A stretch of 64,000 bases of DNA from VXYL01 sp965116935 (GTDB lineage: Bacteria; Pseudomonadota; Gammaproteobacteria; Pseudomonadales; Azotimanducaceae): NCBI GenBank assembly GCA_965116935.1, contig OZ220737.1, positions 558,001 to 622,000 of the forward strand. Reading direction: 5' to 3'. Positions 38,211-47,250 of the stretch are shown in pieces. The number at the start of each line of letters is the position of its first letter. Within the stretch, counting starts at the first letter, position 1. The notes under the pieces were generated by a model. The model did not search any database. It was not told where the DNA came from and saw only the letters and a list, made by a program, of their open reading frames with translations. A program made the translations under genes and the position numbers.

Positions 38211-38443
38211 CGTAACGACCGGGCCGGTTGGCGTTTCGGACGAAGGTTGCGGACAGCATGAGGGGTCGATCGGCAGGTTAAAGAACTTCCGGCGAAGTCC
38301 TGCAACCCCCGAAAACCACCCGTCGGCGGTGGGCTTGTCCCGTCCCGGCGCGCCCTGACGGGCGCGTTGGCAGTTCGCTTGCGCGAACTGCTGTGCTTCG
38401 ACCAACTCCTCGTGTCGAATTCAACACGGGCGGGGAAAAGCCC

Positions 38444-39800
38444 CATATGCGCTAACTTGTTTTGCGCATCGGCTGTCCGTAAGGTGGGGGGTGTCGGTTC
38501 GGCTGGGGGCTTGTGCGGAGTGGACGAGGACTGGAAGGTGGTGGTGTCGTTCCTTCCGGAAGGCTGGGAGGAACTGGCGCAGGAGACGGGGGCGCTGAAG
38601 GGACTGCGCAAGGCGAAGTCTCCGGAGGCGCTGCTGCGGGTGCTTCTGCTGCATCTGGCGCGGGGTCATTCGCTGCGGGAGACGGTGGTGCGGGCGCGGC
38701 AGGCGAACCTTGCGGAGCTCTCGGACGTGGCGCTGCTGAAGCGGCTGCGGAAGTCGTCGGAGTGGCTGCGGGAGCTGTGCGCGGCGATGTTCCGGGAGCA
38801 GGGCGGAGTGTCGGCGTCTGGCGAGCTGCCGTTCCGGGCGTTCGACGCGACGACGGTGAAGGAGCCGGGGCGGACGGGCTCGCTGTGGCGCCTGCACTAC
38901 AGCGTGCGGCTTCCGTCGCTGGCTTGCGACTTCTACAAGCTGACGCCGACCGAGGGTTCGGGCGTGGCCGAGACGCTGGCGCACTTTCCGATCGCCCGGG
39001 GCGACCTGGTGCTGGCGGACCGGGGCTACTCGACGGCGGCGGGTCTCGGCCACGTGGCGTCGTCGGGCGGCCACGCCACGGTGCGCGTGAACACCGGCTC
39101 GCTGCCGCTGCGGACACCGGACGGGGAGGCGCTGGACCTGCTGCAGCGGGTCGCCGGGCTGGACGAGGCGTGCGTCCCGCGGGCATGGCCGGCGGTGGCG
39201 GTCGGTCGGGGCGTCGCGGTGCCGGGTCGCGTGTGCGCGATCCGCAAGACCGAGGAGGCCGCCGCCATCGCGCAGCGCAAGGCGAAGGAACACGCAGCGC
39301 GCCAGGGCCGGCAGGTGCGGCCGTCCAGCCTCGAGTTCGCCCGCCACGTGATCCTGTTCACCACCTTCCCCGAAGGGACCTTCGACGCCCGCAGCGTGCT
39401 GGACTGGTACCGCGTCCGCTGGCAGGTCGAACTGGTCTTCAGGCGCTTCAAGTCGCTGGCGCAGCTCGGCCACCTGCCCAAGCACGAGGACGACAGCGCC
39501 CGCGCCTGGCTCCACGGCAAGCTGCTCGTGGCGCTGTTGGTGGAGAAGCTCGTTCGCCACGCCGGCTCCGTTTCCCCCTGGGGAGGCACCGTGGAGAGCC
39601 CGCCGTCGCAGTCCCTGGCGTGACTTCCGCTTCATGTACGGCCAGATCGCCCGCGCCATCGAGCCGCACCTCCCCCTGCAGCAGGCCATCGACGACTGGG
39701 ACCGCATCTCAAGGGGATTGGCCGACCCGCCTCGCCAGCGGACCCCGCAGATCGACGAACGCTTCCCGGAACCATCGATCCAAACAAGTTAGCGCATATG
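38444..39800 (+). mobile_element. IS4-type insertion sequence (1,357 bp)
   Basis: Perfect 19-bp terminal inverted repeats CATATGCGCTAACTTGTTT at both ends. The flanks GGGAAAAGCCC and GGGACAAGCCC form an 11-bp target duplication with one mismatch, as expected for IS4-type elements. The target was a family B REP (GGGGACAAGCCCCGCCCC). One transposase gene fills the element. Confidence 0.9.
38520..39792 (+). pseudogene. IS4 family DDE transposase with a late frameshift
   Basis: GTG 38520 gives VDEDWKVVVSFLPEGWEELA. DDE core: FDATTVKEPG (D), LVLADRGYS (D) and WYRVRWQVELVFRRFKSL (YREK-like, E). The frame stops at 39623; the C-terminus continues in another frame from about 39600 (DFRFMYGQIARAIEPHLPL) to a stop at 39792 inside the right inverted repeat. 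The catalytic part is complete, but the last 55 residues are out of frame, so transposition is doubtful. Confidence 0.85.
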
Positions 39801-39893
39801 GGGACAAGCCCCGCCCCTAGGAGGCCCGTGCCGAGTCCATCGGCGCATTCGAGACGGGCGACCACAAGGGTCGCCCCTACGAGGCCCGTGGCA
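39801..39893. repeat. REP-type palindromes (family B)
   Basis: GGGGACAAGCCCCGCCCC next to the IS right end, then GGGCGACCACAAGGGTCGCC at 39857. The first is the other half of the repeat split by the IS4-type element. Confidence 0.75.
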
Positions 39894-39916
39894 GAAGAGG
39901 AGTTGCGCAGAGCCGG

Positions 39917-40312
39917 TTAGATGGCGAAGGAGTTGCCGCAGCCGCAGGTGGAGGAGGCGTTGGGGTTGGTGACGACGAACTGTGCGCCCTGGAGGTCTTC
40001 GCGGTAGTCGATCTCGGCGCCGGCGAGATACTGGAAGCTCATCGGGTCCACCACCGCTGTCACGCCGTCGCGCAGCACCACCGAGTCGTCGGCGGCGATG
40101 TCTTCGTCGAAGGTGAAACCGTAGGAGAAGCCGCTGCAGCCGCCGCCGGTGATGAACACCCGCAGCTTAAGGGCGGGGTTGCCTTCGTCCTCGATCAGTT
40201 CGCGCACCTTGGCGGCGGCTCGGGAGGAAAAGCCGAGCTCGGCAAGGGCAGCGCCTTCGGCAGCGTGGAAGGCGCCTTCAGCGCGGTGGGAGGTGTCGAT
40301 CGATGTTTCCAT
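39917..40312 (-). CDS. erpA: Iron-sulfur cluster insertion protein ErpA
   Basis: 131 residues from ATG 40312 (GTG 40318 is an in-frame alternative). A-type Fe-S carrier with the three ligand cysteines: GGGCSGFSYGF and NASSTCGCGNSFAI. It hands Fe-S clusters to isoprenoid and other enzymes. 70 bp after the bactofilin gene in the same orientation, as in Pseudomonas relatives. Confidence 0.95.
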   Translation of the reverse strand: METSIDTSHRAEGAFHAAEGAALAELGFSSRAAAKVRELIEDEGNPALKLRVFITGGGCSGFSYGFTFDEDIAADDSVVLRDGVTAVVDPMSFQYLAGAEIDYREDLQGAQFVVTNPNASSTCGCGNSFAI

Positions 40313-40382
40313 TGGCACGCAGTATAAGCCCGCCTACGTCGTTCGGGACGGCGCGTACTTGGGTGTCAGGGCAGCAGCGGGC

Positions 40383-40853
40383 TTACGGGACTCGACGGAG
40401 GCGCACGGAGCGCCCCCCTTTCCTCTCGTCTTCCTCGGCGGCGGCGGCTTCCGGCGTGCTCGCCGGGGGCTCGGCCTGGCTGCGCGTGCCGGTTTCGCCA
40501 CGCACCAACTGGCCTTCGAGCACGGCGCCGAGGCGCATCTCGATGACCCGGTAGGTGACGTTGCCGGTGAGGTGTGCCCGCTCGGCAAGTTCGAGCTTGC
40601 CGAGGCAGCGCACGTCGCCTTCGATGCGACCGTTGACGACTACCGTGGAGGCCTCGATCTGCCCGACCACGGTTCCCGACTCGCTGATGGTCAGCGTGGC
40701 TTGGTCGCCCTCGCCATACACATCGCCTTCCACTCGTCCGTCCACAACCAACCCGCCAGCGAAACGAATGTTGCCCTGGACCGCCGTGTTCTCGGCGATC
40801 AGCGTGCCGGTGCCGGCCCTCTGCTCCCTTACGATGGTTTCCTTTCTAGCCAT
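40383..40853 (-). CDS. Bactofilin (polymer-forming cytoskeletal protein)
   Basis: 156 residues from ATG 40853. The central bactofilin beta-helix shows the repeated pattern GNIRFAGGLVVDGRVEGDVY, GTVVGQIEASTVVVNGRIEG, LTGNVTYRVIEMRLGAVLEG. Disordered Glu/Ala-rich tail. Bactofilins self-assemble without nucleotides and localise cell-wall or polar machines. Preceded by an A/T-rich promoter-like stretch (TTGCACTATAGT). Confidence 0.93.
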   Translation of the reverse strand: MARKETIVREQRAGTGTLIAENTAVQGNIRFAGGLVVDGRVEGDVYGEGDQATLTISESGTVVGQIEASTVVVNGRIEGDVRCLGKLELAERAHLTGNVTYRVIEMRLGAVLEGQLVRGETGTRSQAEPPASTPEAAAAEEDERKGGRSVRLRRVP

Positions 40854-41406
40854 GTGCCCGACTATAGTGCAATTTTTCCGCCGGCGCGAAGTGGTCTTTG
40901 GCGCTAGCGGCCTTAGCGAGCCCTCCTCGAACAACGCCCGCCGGCGAAACACCGAAGCAACAGGCCCCCGCCATGCGAGGGCCTCTCCGGACGGAGGGCG
41001 TCCCGCCCTCCAAGCGTGCCGAAGGCGCGCACGCAGCGGAGCCGACCAACGCCACCGCAAGCAAGCGTTCCAGACAACGCCAACAAGGCGCCAGCCCTGA
41101 CAAACGCCACCAACAAACCAGCCTCTGTTCCTTGACGTGCCTGCGGCACGTTGGAGGGCGAGACGCCCTCCCTCCAGAGGCCCGCGGCAAAACGCCACAG
41201 CCGCCTGCCTGGCTACGACAACCGGCGTTTGGCTAGAGGCCTTCGAGGAGCTGCACATCGCCGGCCGAGGCGATATGGATGCCTTCCGAGGAGGAAGGGA
41301 GTTTGGTAAACGGGGGGACATCAATTGTGAAAGCGCCTGCTCGCCGTTGTATCGCATTTGCTACGGTGTTGGGCCGCGTCACACGCAGCACACGGAGCCC
41401 CAGCCA
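40854..41406. repeat. Non-coding stretch with REP palindromes and a ClC-like scrap
   Basis: Family A palindromes lie at 40995-41032 (GGAGGGCGTCCCGCCCTCC) and 41155-41195 (GGAGGGCGAGACGCCCTCC). At 41226-41258 about 32 bp match the clcA region near 45090 with two differences (reading EAFEELHIAGR). No gene is assigned to the rest. Confidence 0.6.
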
Positions 41407-41907
41407 TTGGAAAGCCTGAATGAATACGCCGCTGCCTTTCGCAAGGCGCTAGAGGAGGAGAAGGAGTTCGCTAACTTCAACCGGGACATCCAGCACGCCA
41501 CCATCATCGTCTGCACTGCGATGGAGTACGCGAAGGAAGTCGTCAGGATTCTCTCGCACAAATTGGATCCGATGCTCTACGCCACGCCTTGGTTCTTGGA
41601 GGCTTCCGAAAAGTTCACGGGTCGGGGCGGCTCGCTCCGCATCCTCGTGGAAACGGAAGTGGACGAGTCCCACCCTGTGCGACTGATCAGCGAACGCGTC
41701 ACAATTCGTCGTGTTCGCCCGGAAGCCATCAAGTCTTACAAGTTCAACTTTATGGTTGTGGACGACAAGGGGTTCCGCTTCGAGTCCGATCGGGACGAGC
41801 CAGAGGCGCTAGTTTCCTTCCACCATCAAGGAAAGGGCGCGATCGGCAAGGGGTTTCAAGAGAGGATGGTCCAGCTCTTCGACTCCTTGTGGAAGACCTC
41901 CTCCTAA
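41407..41907 (+). CDS. Unknown soluble protein, first gene of a two-gene module
   Basis: 166 residues from TTG 41407 (GGAG 9 nt upstream). Not recognised with certainty. Features: FNRDIQHATIIVCTAMEYAK, ATPWFLEASEKFTGRGGSLR, FNFMVVDDKGFRFESDRDEP, SFHHQGKGAIGKGFQERMVQ. The spacing of these blocks loosely resembles PLD-like domains that lack clear HKD motifs. The stop TAA overlaps the ATG of the following membrane protein gene (TAATG), so the two are co-translated. The pair (soluble protein plus small membrane protein) has the build of a defence or toxin module; this is inference. Confidence 0.6.
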   Translation: MESLNEYAAAFRKALEEEKEFANFNRDIQHATIIVCTAMEYAKEVVRILSHKLDPMLYATPWFLEASEKFTGRGGSLRILVETEVDESHPVRLISERVTIRRVRPEAIKSYKFNFMVVDDKGFRFESDRDEPEALVSFHHQGKGAIGKGFQERMVQLFDSLWKTSS

Positions 41908-41990
41908 TGAGCGCCTTGCCCCTTACGCTCATTGTCCTGACCATCGGATTCGGAGTCGCCTACAACGCGCTCCCCATCGGTCGGTATCGA
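41907..41990 (+). pseudogene. Membrane protein gene, 5' part (cut by ISAs1-type element)
   Basis: 28 codons: MSALPLTLIVLTIGFGVAYN, ALPIGRYR. A hydrophobic N-terminal segment that begins in the upstream gene's stop codon. The reading frame stops at the target duplication GGTATCGA of the inserted element and resumes at 44092. Confidence 0.75.
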
Positions 41991-44083
41991 GCAAGGCCAT
42001 CTCAAAGTCGCATGGCTGGTGCCCTTGGGATGGGCGGAATGCCGCAGTGTTTTTTTTCTGGCCAGGCGCGTGCGGGAGTCAGGCTGTCTGGCGGCGTTTC
42101 GATGCGTTTGCCTGGTTGCGCACCGCTTTCGGGGCGGGTTTTGCCGCTGTCAGGCGTCGTGTCGCAACGCCTGATGGCCTTGCGGCTCGGTTCAGTGAGC
42201 GGAGAGCACCTCGCGCCGCGCCTCCCGCTCGCGGGCGGCGTAGTGGCGGTGGGCCTGGGGCTGGCCGTCGAAGCGCCCGCGCAGGCGCACGATGGAGATG
42301 GCGGCGTTGGAGAGGCAGGCGAGGTTGCGGGGCAGCCGTCCGCAGCGGATCCGGGAGCGGTCCTCGTCGCAGGCGACGTCACGGACGTAGTGAAGGCGCG
42401 TTTCGATCTCCCAGTGGCCGCGGTTGAGGGCGAGCACTTCGGCGGGGCCGGCCCGCTCGGGCGGCAGCGAGGTGAGGCCGCAGGCGGTCTCCCCGCCTGT
42501 CCTGCCGGACTTGAGGACGGTTCGGCGGCGGGTGATGCGGAACGCCTGGCGGCGTCCCGGCAGGGCAGCCGTGCCGGGGTCGCAGCCGTCGAGCGGGACG
42601 AGGGCGCAGTCACGCTCGTCGATGCGCCCGTGTCCCTTGTCGATCGTCCGGCAGGTCGGCGCGCCGTCAAAGGCCCTGTCGAACGCCTTGAGGTCGCCGA
42701 GCAGTTCCGGTCGGTTGCCCTTGACGGGCATGACGTAGTCGCCGCCGCCGTCGAGGATCCGCCGCGCGGTCTTCGGGCAGCTGTGCAGCGCGTCGAGCGT
42801 CAGCACCCGCCCCGCCACGTCGAGTTCCCCGATCAGGCGGCGGGCGCCGAGCATCTCCCCGCCCGCGCTGTCCGAAGCGGTCTGGCCGAGGACGAGTCCC
42901 GACCCGTGCGCCACGGCGGCCACCAGCATGCGCCCGTCGTCCGGCCCGCCGGGCCGGTTCAGCGGCGCGGACTTGCCGTCGAGCGCCAGCGCTCCGGCGG
43001 GAGCCTGCCGAGCCGCCGCGAAGCCGCGCACGGCCCGGTCGAGCGCGTCGGGGTTCAATGCCGAGAGCAGGCGGTGCATGGTCGCCCGGGAGGGCGCCGA
43101 GAGCCGCCCCGTCGACGGGCTTCGGAACGCCCGCACCGCCGCCAGCTGGCGCTGGTCGAGCCGCTGGCCGAACTCCGCAATGGCCGTCGGCCCCTGCGCG
43201 CCCGCCAGCTTCGCCGCCGCCGCGATCGCGAGCGCCGTTCCCAGCGAGTGCCGCACGCCGCGCGCCTTGCGGAACTCCGGCACCCGCCGCAGATGGTCGA
43301 ACAGGCTGCGCAGCCGTCCGGGCGGCGGCAGCTCCGGATCCCCGCGCCCCACCCCCCAGAACGCCGGCTCGTCAAGCCCCGAGAGGCCCGCCCTCGCGTT
43401 CGGCGTCAGCGGGCACACCAGCACCTCCTTCGGGCGGCCGTGCTCCGTCCAGCCGCCGCGGGCGCGGGCGTAGCCCCGAGTGCGCCCCACCGGCGTCCAG
43501 CCCGCCCCGAGGTAGCAGCTTCCCTTGAAACGCTCCGGGTCCACGAAGGTCTCCGCCAAAAGCACGGGGTGGCCGAAGCGCGCCTCCATGTCCGCCGACA
43601 GGCGGCGCACCGACAGTGACAGCGCCCGCGAGGCCAGGTTCGGAACGCGGCCCCGCGGCAGGACCAGGAAGCGGCAGTTGTTCGCCACCAGCGGCAGGCG
43701 ACGCCACTGCTGCTCCCGCGCCCAGCCTATCCACCGGTCGCGAACCCCCACCTTGAAGGCCCCCGCGCACCACCCCAGAAGCGCAAGCCACTCCCCGTCC
43801 GGTCCCGCCGCGACATGCCGAAGGCCGCCGCCGAACATGCCGCGGAACCCCAGGTAGTGCCTTTCGTCCATCACCCGGTCCCACTCCGAGCGATCGGCCC
43901 CGTCGCCAACCGGACGAACCGTCACTTCCGACAGCGGAAAACCCAGCGCCAACGCCGCGTCGTCCATCGTCGCCGCTCCGCACCAACACGGCACCCACCA
44001 TGCCTCAAACCGGGCGAAATGTCCAGATCCCGGATTTCCCACGTCCAAGCAATGCGTTGCAGTCAACTTTGAGATGGCCTTGC
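41991..44083. mobile_element. ISAs1-type insertion sequence (2,093 bp) carrying a DruA-transposase fusion
   Basis: Inverted ends GCAAGGCCATCTCAAAGT (left) and ACTTTGAGATGGCCTTGC (right), exact over 18 bp. Target duplication GGTATCGA, 8 bp, at 41983-41990 and 44084-44091, as usual for ISAs1-type elements. The only gene is on the minus strand. The element is longer than ordinary ISAs1 members because of the extra N-terminal domain of its transposase. Confidence 0.9.
42192..43967 (-). CDS. ISAs1 family transposase with N-terminal DUF4338 (DruA-like) domain
   Basis: 591 residues from ATG 43967. Residues about 15-230 match the DUF4338/DruA pattern: DERHYLGFRGMFGGGLRHVA, ALLGWCAGAFKVGVRDRWIG, RRLPLVANNCRFLVLPRGRV, GSCYLGAGWTPVGRTRGYAR. 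From about 255 an ISAs1 transposase follows: VPEFRKARGVRHSLG, LALDGKSAPLN (D), VLTLDALHSCPKTARRI (D), YVMPVKGNRPEL, LNRGHWEIETRLHYVRDV (E). DUF4338 also occurs as DruA in the Druantia anti-phage system. Here it could be a DNA-binding part of the transposase. The frame is fully open, so the element may be active. Confidence 0.9.
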   Translation of the reverse strand: MDDAALALGFPLSEVTVRPVGDGADRSEWDRVMDERHYLGFRGMFGGGLRHVAAGPDGEWLALLGWCAGAFKVGVRDRWIGWAREQQWRRLPLVANNCRFLVLPRGRVPNLASRALSLSVRRLSADMEARFGHPVLLAETFVDPERFKGSCYLGAGWTPVGRTRGYARARGGWTEHGRPKEVLVCPLTPNARAGLSGLDEPAFWGVGRGDPELPPPGRLRSLFDHLRRVPEFRKARGVRHSLGTALAIAAAAKLAGAQGPTAIAEFGQRLDQRQLAAVRAFRSPSTGRLSAPSRATMHRLLSALNPDALDRAVRGFAAARQAPAGALALDGKSAPLNRPGGPDDGRMLVAAVAHGSGLVLGQTASDSAGGEMLGARRLIGELDVAGRVLTLDALHSCPKTARRILDGGGDYVMPVKGNRPELLGDLKAFDRAFDGAPTCRTIDKGHGRIDERDCALVPLDGCDPGTAALPGRRQAFRITRRRTVLKSGRTGGETACGLTSLPPERAGPAEVLALNRGHWEIETRLHYVRDVACDEDRSRIRCGRLPRNLACLSNAAISIVRLRGRFDGQPQAHRHYAAREREARREVLSAH

Positions 44084-44705
44084 GGTATCGAGAGAGGCTC
44101 TTTGCTAGGGTACGGGAGATACTGGAAGCGCCGAAGTATGCCCTTCCTGACGCTCTGACGACGACTGAGCGGGCACGATCAGCCAAAATCATGAAGAGAC
44201 GAAAGGGGGTGCGTGGCAAGCGATTTCAGATCAAGTCCTTGAGGATGAGTCCTTCGGAGTCCACTACCACAACGTGGCGAGGTGGGCAAATGAGACGCCC
44301 CGGGGAGGCATGGCGGTGTCCGCTCCCTATCAGGACCGGACGCTAGCCTCCATCATCAGCTTCCAGAACTCACAGAACCAGAGGGGGAGAAAGCTGCCGA
44401 AATCCTATCGCTGGTTCGAGAATGACCGGGATAAGGCTGCCTGCTTCTGGTTTGCCATCGCCCTCCCCGTCCTGACCCTTTGGATAGAGGCTTGTTTCCG
44501 GATTGTCCCAGAGCCTCTGGCAATCACGCTCGCCATCGCCCTCCAAGTCCTTCTCGCCCTTCAGGTCTTGTTCGGGCGCAAGATGTTTCGGTCCAATGCC
44601 GCCGAGTTTGAAAGCGGCGTAGAGGCCATCATCAACTTCCTGGGGCAATGGGCCAGCAGCCACGATCTCTCTGACGAGGGTGACACCCCTCTCTGGCTGC
44701 AATAG
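44084..44705 (+). pseudogene. Membrane protein gene, 3' part, with frameshift
   Basis: After the right target duplication the frame of 41907 continues ERLFARVREILEAPKYALPD to the run AAAA at 44185-44188. Loss of one A there is needed to reach the second frame EETKGGAWQAISDQVLEDES, NVARWANETPRGGMAV, which runs to the stop at 44705. Two hydrophobic segments (FWFAIALPVLTLWIEACF, LAITLAIALQVLLALQVLFG). The intact protein would have three membrane segments and be about 230 residues. The function is unknown. Confidence 0.7.
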
Positions 44706-44860
44706 TCACCGCGGCCCCACTACCAGACCCGCGACGGGTCAACGGGTTTTCCCGATTTCAAGACCGGCCACTACGCGAAGCGACCATTTCTCAAGGCTCG
44801 CCCTAGACAACGATGGGCATTCAGAGGAAGGGTATCCCGCGGCACAGGTACTATGCGCCC

Positions 44861-46681
44861 ATGCCTTCCAAGCAGCAGCCTGCATCCGGCAGCCAAGTCC
44901 CGCCCGCCGGCCGCCTCGCCCGGACCCTTACGCGCCCCCTCGAACCATTCCGGGCCCGGCTTGCCACGGCCAATGCCCTGCCGCAGCTTGCACTCCTCGC
45001 GATCATCGCCGGCGCCCTGACTGGCGTTGTCAGCGTCGCTTTTCGCTTGGCCATCGAGGGCGGTGCCTTGGCCATGCTCGACAGCCACGCCGAAGCCTTC
45101 GAGGAACTGCACATCGCCGGCCGCATCATCGCGCCCATAGGCGCTGCCCTCTTGATCGGCCTCGCCCTCACCCGCCTCTCCACCACCGATCGCCGCGTGG
45201 GCGTGACCCATGTGATGGAACGCCTGTCGCGGCACCAGGGGCACATGCCGCTGCGCAACGCCGCCATCCAGTTCTTCGGTGGCGTCGTCGCCTTGAGCGC
45301 CGGCATATCCGGCGGTCGGGAGGGGCCGGCGGTGCATCTCGGCGCCGCCACCTCAAGCTTCCTCGGCGAGCTGTTCCGGCTGCCGAACAACAGCGTCCGC
45401 ACGCTGGTCGCCTGCGGCACGGCCGGGGCCGTGGCCGCGTCCTTCAACACGCCCATGGCCGGCGTGATCTTCGCCATGGAAGTGGTGATGATGGAATACG
45501 CCATCGCCAGCTTCGTCCCCGTGATCCTCGCGGCGGTTACCGCCACGGTGATTTCGCGCTACGTCTTCGGCGATGCGCCGGCCTTCGCCGTGCCGGCCGT
45601 GGAACTCGGCTCCCTGCTCGAACTGCCCTACATCGCCTTGGCGGGTGTGCTGGTGGGCATCACGGCGGCGGCGTTCATCTTCCTCACAAGGCGCTTCAAT
45701 CGGCTGGAGCCTTGGCCCTTCTGGGCCCGCGCCACGGCCGCCGGCGTCATCACCGCCGCCGTTGGCCTGGTGGCGCCGGAGGTGCTCGGCATCGGCTACG
45801 ACACCGTCGATGCGGCGCTCCTTGGCGACGTGGCTTGGACCACCCTCCTCATCATCCTGATCGGCAAGATGGTTGCCTCGGCCGCCTGCGTCGGAACCGG
45901 GCTGCCGGTGGGCGTCATTACCCCCACGCTGGTGATGGGGGCGGTGCTTGGGGGGCTCTTGGGCACGCTCGGCAACGCGCTGGCACCGGACGCGGCCTCC
46001 TCGCCAGCGCTCTACGTGATGCTCGGCATGGCGGCGATGATGGCCGCGGTGTTGCAGGCGCCGTTGGCGGCGCTGGTGGCGGTGCTTGAGCTCACCGCAA
46101 ATCCCAACATCATCCTGCCGGCCATGCTGATCGTGGTGATCGCGAGCCTGACGGTGAGCGTGGCGTTCCGCCAGCGCTCCATCTTTCTCGGCACGCTGGC
46201 CGACCTCGGCCTGCAATATCCACCCGACCCGCGCTCCCGGCACCTGTTGGCATCCGGCGTCGGCAGCCTGATGCGGCAAGACTTCGCCCGCCTGCCAAGA
46301 CGCACGGACACGGCGGCAGCGTGGCAAGGGCTCGAGAGCGACCCGCTTTGGATCGTGGTGGATGGCACCGACGGCACGCCCGAATCGGTGCTGAACGCCG
46401 CTGATCTGCGCACCTGGCTCGCCCAGCGCACCGTGCGCGGCGACAACCTTTTCTCCGCCGAAGGCCCCACCATCGACTTGATGACGCCGCCGGGGCTGCG
46501 CATGGATGTGGTGGTGGTGAACGAGCGCGACACCCTGCACGAGGCCCTCGAACGCCTCGAAGACGCCAACGTCGAGGCCGTGTGCGTGGAAGGTGGTGGG
46601 GCAGCGGACGGCAGCGTGGTGGGCGTGATTACCCGCGACGACATCGAGGACTTCACGAGGATGGGCCAGAACGAGGGCTGA
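44861..46681 (+). CDS. ClC family chloride channel/transporter with CBS domains
   Basis: 606 residues from ATG 44861. A ClC membrane core with the conserved GREGPAVHLGAA and a GTGLPVGVITPTLVMG segment (about residues 345-365), and about ten hydrophobic helices. The usual GSGIP filter motif is not visible at the expected place (VGVTHVMERL instead). The C-terminal cytosolic part is a CBS pair (DPLWIVVDGTD, VVVVNERDTLHEALERLED, GVITRDDIEDF). It moves chloride, possibly in exchange with protons; acid or osmotic roles are known in the family. Followed by hemJ 40 bp downstream. Confidence 0.92.
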   Translation: MPSKQQPASGSQVPPAGRLARTLTRPLEPFRARLATANALPQLALLAIIAGALTGVVSVAFRLAIEGGALAMLDSHAEAFEELHIAGRIIAPIGAALLIGLALTRLSTTDRRVGVTHVMERLSRHQGHMPLRNAAIQFFGGVVALSAGISGGREGPAVHLGAATSSFLGELFRLPNNSVRTLVACGTAGAVAASFNTPMAGVIFAMEVVMMEYAIASFVPVILAAVTATVISRYVFGDAPAFAVPAVELGSLLELPYIALAGVLVGITAAAFIFLTRRFNRLEPWPFWARATAAGVITAAVGLVAPEVLGIGYDTVDAALLGDVAWTTLLIILIGKMVASAACVGTGLPVGVITPTLVMGAVLGGLLGTLGNALAPDAASSPALYVMLGMAAMMAAVLQAPLAALVAVLELTANPNIILPAMLIVVIASLTVSVAFRQRSIFLGTLADLGLQYPPDPRSRHLLASGVGSLMRQDFARLPRRTDTAAAWQGLESDPLWIVVDGTDGTPESVLNAADLRTWLAQRTVRGDNLFSAEGPTIDLMTPPGLRMDVVVVNERDTLHEALERLEDANVEAVCVEGGGAADGSVVGVITRDDIEDFTRMGQNEG

Positions 46682-46721
46682 ATCTCGGCAATCCGTTCCG
46701 TGTTAAGGGAGATGCACGCAA

Positions 46722-47141
46722 ATGGCATGGATCACCGCCTTTCACGTCATCGCCATGGTGTGCTGGATGGCGGGGCTGTTCTACCTGCCGCGCCTGTTCG
46801 TCTATCACGCGATGGCCGAAGACGAAGCCACCAAGGCGACCTTCCGCACCATGGAGCGCAAGCTCTATCGCGGCATCACGACTCCTTCCGCCATCGCCAC
46901 CGCCGTGTTTGGCATAGCCGCCGCCTGGGGCGTGTGGGAAGTGGTCGCCACCAGCGTCTGGTTCTGGGCCAAGATGGCGCTGGTGCTCGTCCTCTACGCC
47001 TACCACGGCATCTGCGGCCGAATGCTGCGCGCCTTCGCGGAGGAGAAGAACACCCTCTCGCACCGCTTCTACAGATGGTTCAACGAGGCTCCGATCCTGC
47101 TGCTCGTTGCCATCGTGATCCTCGTCGTGGTGAAGCCCTGA
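46722..47141 (+). CDS. hemJ: Protoporphyrinogen oxidase HemJ
   Basis: 139 residues, four membrane helices. FHVIAMVCWMAGLFYLPRLF, VYHAM carry the conserved His residues of HemJ; KMALVLVLYAYHG is the second conserved block. It oxidises protoporphyrinogen IX to protoporphyrin IX in heme synthesis, in bacteria without HemG/HemY. Located directly before hemL, an earlier enzyme of the same pathway. Confidence 0.93.
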   Translation: MAWITAFHVIAMVCWMAGLFYLPRLFVYHAMAEDEATKATFRTMERKLYRGITTPSAIATAVFGIAAAWGVWEVVATSVWFWAKMALVLVLYAYHGICGRMLRAFAEEKNTLSHRFYRWFNEAPILLLVAIVILVVVKP

Positions 47142-47250
47142 CGGCCTCGGTGCCAGGCGACACGCAAGTGGTAAGGTTCGCGCCCGCGTGGCTCCACCAC
47201 ACCTGAACCGACCTCCCCAACTCGCCGCAACAAGGAACCCTCGAAGCCCC

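Noticed and set aside
42047..43619. Long plus-strand frame across the ISAs1 element
   Set aside because: Shadow of the transposase; only its first 28 codons (the membrane protein start at 41907) are meaningful.
44680..46089. Long Arg/His-rich frame overlapping clcA
   Set aside because: Out-of-frame shadow of the ClC gene.
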